Positions 1 to 5,091 of a DNA stretch of 7,181 nt are shown here, piece after piece; the first letter of the stretch is position 1, and each line of letters begins with the position of its first letter. The DNA is from Cyanobacteria bacterium UBA11370 (GTDB lineage Bacteria > Cyanobacteriota > Cyanobacteriia > Cyanobacteriales > Coleofasciculaceae): positions 1,724 to 8,904 of the forward strand of contig DNGI01000439.1 in the NCBI GenBank assembly GCA_003486645.1. Reading direction: 5' to 3'. The position numbers were made by a program, and so were the translations under genes. Under the pieces are notes generated by a model, which worked only from the letters and a program-made list of their open reading frames with translations, made no database searches and had not been told where the DNA came from.

Positions 1-25
1 TTGTCAATAATTACAGAATCCTTGT

Positions 26-49
26 AGTGCGACCATCTTGGTCGCTACT
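26..49. repeat. Imperfect hairpin repeat with GCGACCA/TGGTCGC stem
   Basis: The arms AGT-GCGACCA (26-35) and TGGTCGC-T-ACT (39-49) pair over ten base pairs with one bulged T and a TCT loop. There is no T-run, so it is not a standard terminator. It resembles the small palindromes scattered between cyanobacterial genes; that family assignment is from memory and was not searched. Confidence 0.5.
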
Positions 50-167
50 GATACCCAATTTAAAGGCGTGACAGCTTAGAGGTTCTGCTGCCTTGCTCTG
101 GGTTATTCGGTTAGAGACAAGTGAGTAATCAGGCGACTAAAATTTGTGTCCCAAGACGTTCCTAATG

Positions 168-187
168 GGGCGCATCGATATGCGCCC
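168..187. repeat. Perfect 8-bp stem-loop downstream of hemA
   Basis: GGGCGCAT (168-175) and ATGCGCCC (180-187) are exact reverse complements around a four-base CGAT loop. It lies about 57 bases beyond the hemA stop codon on the hemA transcript. No U-tract follows, so it could stabilise or process the 3' end of hemA mRNA rather than terminate it. The right arm is also part of the tandem duplication at 175-220. Confidence 0.6.
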
Positions 188-220
188 TCAGTAGATATCA
201 ATATGCACCCTCAGTAGATA
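175..220. repeat. 23-bp tandem direct repeat, two copies
   Basis: Positions 175-197 and 198-220 are head-to-tail copies of one 23-base unit with two differences (G177/A200 and G184/A207). Both contain the shared core CCCTCAGTAGATA. The first copy includes the right arm of the 168-187 hairpin, and the G184/A207 change weakens that arm in the second copy. The unit sits between the hemA stop codon and the hairpin loop. Confidence 0.75.
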
Positions 221-244
221 AAGTCTTGTTGTATAAGTTCTCAA

Positions 245-1531
245 TTAACCAAATTGTTCCCCAGTATCCAAATTAAAGAGCATCTGTAACGTTTGCATTG
301 CTCGACGGCGGGTTTCAATATCCTGCTGTGCCCGTAATTGTACCATCGGATCGTGCAGAATTTTATTAACAATTCCTCGTGTTAGCGCTTCAATAACTTC
401 TTGATGCTTTTCGGCAAATTCAGACCCTAAACGAGATAAAGCTTTTTCTAATTCCTGTTCACGAATACTTTCTACTTTATCGCGCAAACTGCTAATGGTA
501 TGTACCGTTTCCAGCGATCGCCACCACGTATCAAACGCTTCAACTTCTTCTTCCAAAAGCGCTTCAGCTTCCATCGCCATCTGACGGCGGCTTTCTTGGT
601 TTTGTGCGACAACGGCTTTTAAATCATCCACATTAAAGGCGTGAACATTCTCTAATTCATTCACATCTGCTGCAACATTACGCGGTACAGAAATATCAAA
701 TAACATTAATGATTGATGCGGTTCTAAAATAGCTTCTAACTTCGCTCGCTCTAGGAGCGGTTCCGTCGCCGCCGTACTCGTAAAGACGATATCTGATGCC
801 GCAATAACTGTCATCATATCTGGCAGTAAATGCAGTTTTAATTCAGCGTTCGGAAACTGACTGGCTAATTCTTCAGAGCGGCGCGTTGAACGATTGACAA
901 TGGATATATTTACTGCACCTTTTGATAGCAAGTGTTGCACTAATAAACGGGACATTTTGCCCGCACCGAGAATCGCAATACGGTAATTGGCTAAATTCTC
1001 AACTTTCATTTGTGCCAATTCTACCGCCGCCGAACTAATCGAAACCGCACCTGTTCCAATATTCGTTTCTGTGCGAACTCGTTTCCCGGCGGTAATCGCA
1101 TCTTTAAACAATCGGTTTAATAATCGTCCAATTCCCTTATATTGTTGACCGAGTTTGTGAGTATTTTTGACTTGGGCTAAAATTTGCCCTTCTCCTAACA
1201 CTAAACTATCCAAACCTGCTGCTACCCGCATGAGGTGCATAACCGCATCATGATGTAATAAAATAAATAAATGAGGTCGCAATTGATGGAGAGGAAGCTG
1301 ACCTAAATCGGAGAGAAATTGGCTTACTTCTCGAATTCCATGGTCAGTTTCTTTAGCAACAATATAAATTTCCATCCGATTGCAGGTGCTAAGTATCCCT
1401 ACTTCTTCAATGTGCGGATAGCTACAAAGTTCTTGCATTGCCGTTTCTATCTGCGCTTCGGGAATACTAACTTTTTCGCGGACTTCAACGGGTGCGGTCT
1501 TGTGACTTAAACCTATAACTACGATATTCAT
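245..1531 (-). CDS. hemA: Glutamyl-tRNA reductase
   Basis: Cytoplasmic enzyme that reduces glutamyl-tRNA(Glu) with NADPH to glutamate-1-semialdehyde, the committed step of the C5 pathway to 5-aminolevulinate and so to chlorophyll, haem and bilins. The 428-residue protein has the full family architecture. The N-terminal catalytic domain has STCNR at 48-52, with the nucleophile at Cys50 and the conserved histidine at His99, both matching E. coli numbering. The signature [10 protein letters not shown] is at 113-122. The NADPH-binding domain has GAGKM at 189-193, and DISVPRN follows at 279-285. A helical dimerisation domain runs from about 336 to the end and includes [14 protein letters not shown] chose the ATG at 1531 because GGGAGA lies five bases upstream; a TTG at 1543 would add only four residues and overlap that ribosome site. 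glpX lies upstream on the same strand but is separated by a terminator. No defect is visible. Confidence 0.98.
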   Translation of the reverse strand: MNIVVIGLSHKTAPVEVREKVSIPEAQIETAMQELCSYPHIEEVGILSTCNRMEIYIVAKETDHGIREVSQFLSDLGQLPLHQLRPHLFILLHHDAVMHLMRVAAGLDSLVLGEGQILAQVKNTHKLGQQYKGIGRLLNRLFKDAITAGKRVRTETNIGTGAVSISSAAVELAQMKVENLANYRIAILGAGKMSRLLVQHLLSKGAVNISIVNRSTRRSEELASQFPNAELKLHLLPDMMTVIAASDIVFTSTAATEPLLERAKLEAILEPHQSLMLFDISVPRNVAADVNELENVHAFNVDDLKAVVAQNQESRRQMAMEAEALLEEEVEAFDTWWRSLETVHTISSLRDKVESIREQELEKALSRLGSEFAEKHQEVIEALTRGIVNKILHDPMVQLRAQQDIETRRRAMQTLQMLFNLDTGEQFG

Positions 1532-1535
1532 GTGT

Positions 1536-1541
1536 TCTCCC
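1536..1541 (-). promoter_or_regulatory. Ribosome binding site of hemA
   Basis: GGGAGA on the minus strand lies four to five bases before the ATG at 1531. It decides the start: the in-frame TTG at 1543 lies upstream of this site and has no comparable sequence in front of it. Confidence 0.75.
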
Positions 1542-1613
1542 AAGATTTGTCGTGTCTATATTTATCGTCGTTTTGGTCAGATATTAGGATGTTTGTAAAG
1601 AGAATTATGATGA

Positions 1614-1619
1614 ATTATA
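1614..1619 (-). promoter_or_regulatory. Probable hemA promoter -10 box
   Basis: The minus strand reads a perfect TATAAT here, about 83 bases upstream of the hemA ATG. At 17 bases spacing the -35 position reads CTGAAC, which matches TTGACA only weakly, so an activator may be needed. A second -10-like CATAAT lies at 1604-1609. Expected transcription start is near 1607, giving a leader of about 75 bases. Prediction from sequence only. Confidence 0.45.
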
Positions 1620-1701
1620 GCAATTAACACTCACTAGTTCAGCCGTCAGCTTTTTTGTTGGCTTTGATTTTGCTATAGCTAGGATGGAGTTAAAGAAGAG
1701 T

Positions 1702-1729
1702 AAAAAGGAAAAGGCAATCCTTTCCCTTT
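1702..1729 (-). terminator. Intrinsic terminator of glpX
   Basis: On the minus strand GGGAAAGG, loop ATTG and CCTTTTCC form an eight-base-pair stem with one G-U pair, extendable by three A-U pairs. Five T residues follow the stem directly (1702-1706). It starts 64 to 75 bases after the glpX stop codon, a normal distance for a factor-independent terminator. It separates glpX from the hemA promoter region. Confidence 0.7.
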
Positions 1730-1793
1730 CACTGTTTCTCTTTGTCCTTCAAGTCTTGAAATAGCTGGTCGTTGAAGCTTGTGCCTGTTAATC

Positions 1794-2834
1794 CTATTTC
1801 AGTTGGATGTACTTCGGCTGATCGAACATATGAATTGTATCCACAAACCGAGCCGTCATTGACTGACTAGAAATAACGAGGCTTTGAGTTCTTGCGCCAC
1901 CGTGGAACAAGCGAACTCCTTCCATCAAAGTGCCTGGAGTAATCCCACACGCAGCAAACAACACTGTTTCACCAGACGCTAATTCATGGGAATTGTAGAC
2001 TTTATCAGGGTCTTTAATACCCATTTGTTGGAGTCGTTCAATATTACCCTCTTTGCTTTCGCCAATCAAACCTGTTTTCACGACATCTGGATCGTAGATG
2101 AGTTGACCCTGAAAATGTCCGCCTAAACAACGCATCGCAGCGGCTGAGATTACCCCTTCTGGTGCAGCACCAATGCCCATGAGAGCATGGATATTTGTAC
2201 CCGCAAAGGCACACGAAAGCGCCGCCGAGACATCTCCATCCGTAATCAGTCGCACTCTCGCACCTGCTTGACGGATTTCATCAATCAGTTCTTTATGGCG
2301 ATCGCGTTTCATCACCACCACCACCAATTCCTCAATTGATCGATCCAAACATTCCGAAAGAATTTGCAGATTTTCAGTAGCCGATTTGTTAATATCGACA
2401 TGATTCTTAGCGGCAGGTGGTGCGGCTAACTTCTTCATGTAAAAATCAGGAGCAGCAAATAGCCCTCCCTTTTCAGAAATTGCCAGCACTGCCATTGAAC
2501 CGGGTTGCCCGTATGCTACCAGGTTAGTCCCTTCACAAGGGTCAACGGCAATATCAATTTCGACTAATTCGTCTGGGTTACAGTAGGTGTGGGCATCGGG
2601 TTGAGTACAGATCCCAACTTCTTCACCAATATAGAGCATCGGGGCTTCATCGCGTTCCCCTTCTCCAATCACAATCCGACCGCGCATATGGATTTTGTTC
2701 ATCCGTTCCCGCATGGCTTCAACCGCCACTTGGTCAGCGGTGTTTTTCTCGCCTTTACCCATCCATTTAGCGGAAGCGATCGCGGCTTGCTCGACAACTT
2801 CAATAATTTCTAGTCCTAGCGTAGTTTCTATCAC
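1794..2834 (-). CDS. glpX: Class II fructose-1,6-/sedoheptulose-1,7-bisphosphatase
   Basis: Metal-dependent sugar bisphosphatase removing the C1 phosphate in the Calvin cycle and gluconeogenesis; the cyanobacterial form acts on both fructose-1,6- and sedoheptulose-1,7-bisphosphate. The 346 residues match the usual cyanobacterial length. Key residues line up with those I know from E. coli GlpX: Asp34, Glu58 in IGEGERDEA (56-64), Asp98, Glu101 and Thr103 in DPCEGTN (98-104), and Glu226 in GIGAAPEGV (220-228). Cys76 and Cys100 correspond to the cysteine pair I recall as redox-active in the Synechocystis enzyme, so thiol control is likely. The start is GTG at 2834, with GAGAGG nine bases upstream; the protein then runs straight into the conserved [14 protein letters not shown]. 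An intrinsic terminator follows at 1702-1729, and hemA lies next on the same strand. No truncation or frameshift is seen. Confidence 0.97.
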   Translation of the reverse strand: MIETTLGLEIIEVVEQAAIASAKWMGKGEKNTADQVAVEAMRERMNKIHMRGRIVIGEGERDEAPMLYIGEEVGICTQPDAHTYCNPDELVEIDIAVDPCEGTNLVAYGQPGSMAVLAISEKGGLFAAPDFYMKKLAAPPAAKNHVDINKSATENLQILSECLDRSIEELVVVVMKRDRHKELIDEIRQAGARVRLITDGDVSAALSCAFAGTNIHALMGIGAAPEGVISAAAMRCLGGHFQGQLIYDPDVVKTGLIGESKEGNIERLQQMGIKDPDKVYNSHELASGETVLFAACGITPGTLMEGVRLFHGGARTQSLVISSQSMTARFVDTIHMFDQPKYIQLK

Positions 2835-2843
2835 GAACCATTT

Positions 2844-2849
2844 CCTCTC
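2844..2849 (-). promoter_or_regulatory. Ribosome binding site supporting the GTG start of glpX
   Basis: GAGAGG on the minus strand, nine bases before the GTG at 2834. It supports this GTG because the only nearby ATG (overlapping the spacer) is out of frame. Confidence 0.6.
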
Positions 2850-3063
2850 AACTGCTTGATTTTCCCTGGTTTGGCTTGCTGCCCTCAGTCTAAAAGTCTA
2901 TCAGACGGGGGGATCACCTCGAAATGAAGTTGGATAAGCGCTAGTGTTAAGTTTTGATAAGTCAACGTAAGTACGACGGGTTGATGGAGGCACAAAAAAA
3001 CGCTGAGACTGTAATACAAGCAAACAAATAGACTTCTTGTTTTTATTCGGGAACAGCTCATCT

Positions 3064-3077
3064 GGCAACAGGCAACA
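3064..3077. repeat. GGCAACA heptamer, two copies
   Basis: Two head-to-tail GGCAACA units at 3064-3070 and 3071-3077. The same unit occurs four times at 3334-3361, so this is a short array of the same STRR-like family. Confidence 0.7.
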
Positions 3078-3171
3078 GTAGACAAGAATTCACGCAAACC
3101 GCAGCATCAAAAATACTTTTGGATGACAATATAGCCTATTTCAGGTTTATAAAGTACAGGATATCCAAGCG

Positions 3172-3204
3172 AGATCCCCGACTTCTTGGAGAAGTCGGGG
3201 ATCT
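3172..3204. repeat. Perfect 15-bp hairpin repeat (CCCCGACTTC type)
   Basis: AGATCCCCGACTTCT (3172-3186) and its exact reverse complement (3190-3204) flank a TGG loop. The perfect 15-bp stem is too long for chance. No T-run follows on either strand. I recall near-identical CCCCGACTTC palindromes between genes in many filamentous cyanobacteria, which would make it a REP- or MITE-like element; this was not searched. Confidence 0.75.
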
Positions 3205-3333
3205 GGTGTACCTCAATCAAAAGCGCTCTATATTCTAAAGTTTTGTAAATTCACTCCCTATTTAGTGCATAAGCCAAATTGACCCAGATATAGCAACGGA
3301 CATATCGGTTAGGACGTTATGTTTGGCGTTAAA

Positions 3334-3361
3334 GGCAACAGGCAACAGGCAACAGGCAACA
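3334..3361. repeat. GGCAACA heptamer array, four copies
   Basis: Four perfect head-to-tail GGCAACA units. Short tandemly repeated repetitive heptamers (STRR) of this kind are typical of filamentous cyanobacteria and vary in copy number between strains. Not in a gene. Confidence 0.85.
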
Positions 3362-3485
3362 GCAAAATATCCTAACAATTGTGGCGACTGCTATACATAC
3401 AAGAGTGTCTAGGGGTTCTTTTATCGTCGTCTAATCAGTTTCTACACAATTCAAAACAGTTCCTGAGTCTGATTGAGCTATATGC

Positions 3486-3513
3486 TAAAGGGGTGGGCTA
3501 TGTCCACCCTTTA
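3486..3513. repeat. Hairpin with GGGTGG/CCACCC stem
   Basis: TAAAG-GGGTGG (3486-3496) pairs with CCACCCTTTA (3504-3513) over ten base pairs with one extra G on the left arm and the seven-base loop GCTATGT. There is no following T-run. It resembles dispersed GGGTGGGC palindromes of cyanobacteria, from memory. Confidence 0.5.
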
Positions 3514-3518
3514 ATTTG

Positions 3519-3559
3519 GGGAGTGGGGAGACCGGGAGTGGGGAGACCGGGAGTGGGGA
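3519..3559 (+). repeat. G-rich 15-bp tandem repeat with G-quadruplex potential
   Basis: The unit GGGAGTGGGGAGACC occurs at 3519-3533 and 3534-3548, followed by a partial third copy to 3559. Runs of three or more G separated by AGT and AGACC fit the usual G-quadruplex pattern on the plus strand. It follows directly after the 3486-3513 hairpin. Confidence 0.75.
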
Positions 3560-3614
3560 AGAAAATCCAATGTAGTTCGCTCATTTAAGACAAACGCTAT
3601 ATCTGTCTTTCCCG

Positions 3615-3635
3615 TTAATCCTACAGTAGGATTAA
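3615..3635. repeat. 21-bp perfect palindrome, possible operator
   Basis: TTAATCCTAC (3615-3624) and GTAGGATTAA (3626-3635) are exact reverse complements around a single central A. A symmetric, nearly gapless dyad of this size fits a dimeric DNA-binding protein better than an RNA hairpin. A TTGAGA lies two bases after it, and the start of the peptidoglycan-binding gene is 153 bases downstream. No regulator is identified; a dispersed repeat is the alternative. Confidence 0.5.
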
Positions 3636-3775
3636 TTTGAGACATTATATTTACTCTAATTCAATTCCTCCAACCGGATGAGTACAAAAATTACCTAGTT
3701 TGCTGAACTTGTAAGCATAAGTAAGGTCAGATAACTCAGCAGTAGTGCGATCGCTCTCCTTAACCGAACTACATC

Positions 3776-3781
3776 AAAGGA
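3776..3781 (+). promoter_or_regulatory. Ribosome binding site of the peptidoglycan-binding gene
   Basis: AAAGGA seven bases before the ATG at 3789. An earlier ATG at 3781 overlaps it and is out of frame, so the start at 3789 is well supported. This is the only one of the three plus-strand genes with a clear ribosome site. Confidence 0.65.
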
Positions 3782-3788
3782 TGTATAT

Positions 3789-4319
3789 ATGCAAGCTCTA
3801 ATCAATCCTAAAATGTTCAAGGCTCGACTAACGGCGATATCGGGGTGCAAAAAACCTGTACTTCAACTCGGTTCGGTGGGTACAGCCGTTTTAGAACTAC
3901 AAAAGTTACTCACCCATCGCGGCATCTACACCGGACCGATTGGTGGCTATTTTGATCGATCCGTTCATGATGCTGTGCTTAAGTTTCAAAATAGTGTATT
4001 TCTCAAAGAGGATGGCATTGTTGGTTCACTCACTTGGCAAGCTCTCTATACTGGCGCACCCGTAAATATGCCTCTATTACGTTATGGTAGCAAGGATGAG
4101 GCTGTTATTACCTTACAGTGGGTATTGCGATTGACTGGAAACTATCAAGCTCCCATTGATGGGGATTTTGGTGTTAAAACAGAGTTGGCTGTACGGGCGT
4201 TTCAAAAGCACAATGGTTTAGTAGTAGATGGAATGGTGGGTAAGCAAACGTGGTATGCCCTGAGTCGGGTGAATCAGGCGTTTCAGTCCAATGTTAATCT
4301 GTCTACGAGTCTACCTTGA
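3789..4319 (+). CDS. Small protein with two peptidoglycan-binding (PG_binding_1) domains
   Basis: A 176-residue protein made almost entirely of two PG_binding_1-type repeats. The first covers about residues 23-90 and the second about 95-160. Each shows the family pattern: LxxGSxxxAVxxLQ, then GxFxxxxxxAVxxFQ, then DGxVGxxTWxAL (75-86 and 147-158). Such domains usually anchor cell-wall hydrolases to peptidoglycan; no catalytic domain is present, so it is probably a binding or structural protein. The start ATG has AAAGGA seven bases upstream, and the frame offers no usable start further up. No signal peptide is visible: the N-terminus is MQALINPKMFKARLTA. ISGC at 17-20 looks like a lipobox, but no hydrophobic stretch precedes it. 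The FHA gene follows 148 bases on, same strand. The exact role is unknown. Confidence 0.85.
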   Translation: MQALINPKMFKARLTAISGCKKPVLQLGSVGTAVLELQKLLTHRGIYTGPIGGYFDRSVHDAVLKFQNSVFLKEDGIVGSLTWQALYTGAPVNMPLLRYGSKDEAVITLQWVLRLTGNYQAPIDGDFGVKTELAVRAFQKHNGLVVDGMVGKQTWYALSRVNQAFQSNVNLSTSLP

Positions 4320-4325
4320 TCAGCT

Positions 4326-4374
4326 AAGGGGAGGGGGAGAGGGAGAGAGGGTGAGAGGGTGAGGGGGAGATGGG
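4326..4374 (+). repeat. Purine-rich GAGAGGGT/GAGGGGGA repeat
   Basis: An almost pure A/G tract starting seven bases after the stop codon of the peptidoglycan-binding gene. It contains GAGAGGGT twice (4345-4352, 4353-4360) followed by GAGGGGGA (4361-4368). The runs GGGG, GGGGG, GGG, GGG near 4328-4351 could form a G-quadruplex. A related GAGGGGGT-GAGGGGGG stretch crosses the stop codon of the next gene at 5031-5046. Confidence 0.7.
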
Positions 4375-4423
4375 TAAGTGAATACTATAAATTTAAATTA
4401 CAACACGTTAATGCTGGTTTTAC

Positions 4424-4465
4424 TGCTAAATGCTGACTGCTGAAGGCTGACTGCTGACTTCTGCT
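4424..4465 (+). repeat. TGCTGAC-type heptamer array before the FHA gene
   Basis: Six degenerate heptamers in register: TGCTAAA, TGCTGAC, TGCTGAA, GGCTGAC, TGCTGAC, TTCTGCT. The array ends two bases before the ATG of the FHA gene and takes the place of a Shine-Dalgarno sequence. It also contains the in-frame stop TGA at 4441-4443. STRR-like. Confidence 0.75.
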
Positions 4466-4467
4466 GT

Positions 4468-5040
4468 ATGTATGTTCAATTAACTTGGGAAGATCCAGAA
4501 ATTAGTGAATTGAAGCGATCGCTTTTAGCTGCACCGATTGCGATTGGTCGAGAAATTGATCAAATGCCGGAAAATTGGCAAGGAGGGTCGGTTTCCCGTT
4601 TAGAATTAGTTCACCAAGAGATTTCTCGGTTTCACGCCCTAATTACCGTGGAGAACAACCAGCTCTATATTACCGATCAAAAGAGCGCTAATGGTACATT
4701 TATTAATGGGCGACGAGTTCACAAAAATAATCATCGCTTTTCGAGTAGAGATACGTTGCGGATTGGCCCTTATAAAATTAGGGCAACCTTGATGCAAACT
4801 AATGATCTCAATGCTACAGCTAGGAGTCCTGACCATTCTAGTTTATCCCTACCTGTTCAATCCTTTTCTCAAAACGCCCTGATCGTTTGGTTGATTGGTG
4901 GGGGAGTACTGCTGTTGATGGGTTTTGGTGCTTGGGCTATGGTTAGCGCCTTGCTGGAACAATCCCGCCCCCGTTTTCCAACTTCTACACCGAGTAGTAG
5001 CTTGGTGTTACCGGAATTTATTACAAGGTTGAGGGGGTGA
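4468..5040 (+). CDS. FHA domain protein with a single C-terminal transmembrane segment
   Basis: FHA domains bind phosphothreonine peptides, usually downstream of Ser/Thr kinases. In this 190-residue protein the domain covers about residues 20-108 and keeps all key positions: Gly27-Arg28, Ser53-Arg54-x-His56 (ISRFHA) and SANGTFING at 73-81. A polar linker leads to one membrane helix at about 137-162, then a short Ser/Thr/Pro-rich tail. Phosphopeptide binding should therefore occur at the cytoplasmic face of a membrane. Basic residues are more common after the helix (R167, R169, R187, R189) than before it, which does not fit the positive-inside rule well. The ATG is the only reasonable start: an in-frame TGA lies 27 bases upstream. 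There is no Shine-Dalgarno, only a heptamer array. The MscS gene follows after 51 bases, so co-transcription is likely. The specific partner is unknown. Confidence 0.9.
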   Translation: MYVQLTWEDPEISELKRSLLAAPIAIGREIDQMPENWQGGSVSRLELVHQEISRFHALITVENNQLYITDQKSANGTFINGRRVHKNNHRFSSRDTLRIGPYKIRATLMQTNDLNATARSPDHSSLSLPVQSFSQNALIVWLIGGGVLLLMGFGAWAMVSALLEQSRPRFPTSTPSSSLVLPEFITRLRG

Positions 5041-5046
5041 GGGGGG
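5031..5046 (+). repeat. GAGGGGG(T/G) repeat crossing the FHA stop codon
   Basis: GAGGGGGT followed by GAGGGGGG. The TGA stop (5038-5040) is formed inside the repeat, so the last residues of the FHA protein (LRG) come from it. Same family as the purine tract at 4326-4374. Confidence 0.6.
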
Positions 5047-5050
5047 AACC

Positions 5051-5085
5051 AAAATCCAAAATCCAAAATCTAAAATCTAAAATCT
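5051..5085 (+). repeat. AAAATC(C/T) heptamer array, five copies
   Basis: Two AAAATCC and three AAAATCT units in perfect register fill most of the 51-base gap between the FHA and MscS genes. The array supplies an in-frame TAA (5071-5073) shortly before the MscS start. AAAATCC arrays are, as I recall, among the common cyanobacterial STRR types. Confidence 0.9.
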
Positions 5086-5091
5086 AAAAGC

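Larger units (their letters stand above)
2835..3788. other. 954-bp divergent intergenic region, repeat-rich, no gene found
   Basis: This gap separates glpX (minus) from the peptidoglycan-binding gene (plus), so it should hold promoters for both. Only weak promoter candidates are visible, for example TTGACT on the minus strand at 2960-2965 without a good -10. Open frames at 2885-3097 (minus) and 3379-3588 (plus) have no ribosome site or recognisable protein. The second owes its C-terminal GVGRPGVGRPG to a DNA repeat. The region holds two GGCAACA arrays, three inverted repeats and a G-rich 15-bp repeat, listed separately. No tRNA or known riboswitch was recognised. Confidence 0.7.

Noticed and set aside
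1532..1543. TTG start at 1543 for hemA giving four extra residues
   Set aside because: It would place the start on the Shine-Dalgarno GGGAGA; the family begins at MNIVVIG, and Cys50 and His99 match E. coli numbering only from the ATG at 1531.
2885..3097. 70-codon open frame on the minus strand upstream of glpX
   Set aside because: No ribosome site, no recognisable domain, cysteine- and leucine-rich composition of a chance frame, and it overlaps the GGCAACA repeat and the expected glpX promoter region.
3379..3588. 69-codon open frame on the plus strand ending in GVGRPGVGRPGVG
   Set aside because: It starts at a TTG without ribosome site, and the repetitive end is only the translation of the 15-bp DNA repeat at 3519-3559.
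3837..3848. ISGC as a lipoprotein signal in the peptidoglycan-binding protein
   Set aside because: The preceding residues MFKARLTA are charged and short; no hydrophobic core of a signal peptide is present.
4639..4836. Minus-strand frames within the FHA gene (4639-4836 and 4869-5066)
   Set aside because: They are antisense shadows of a well-supported FHA coding region, with no ribosome site or known domain.
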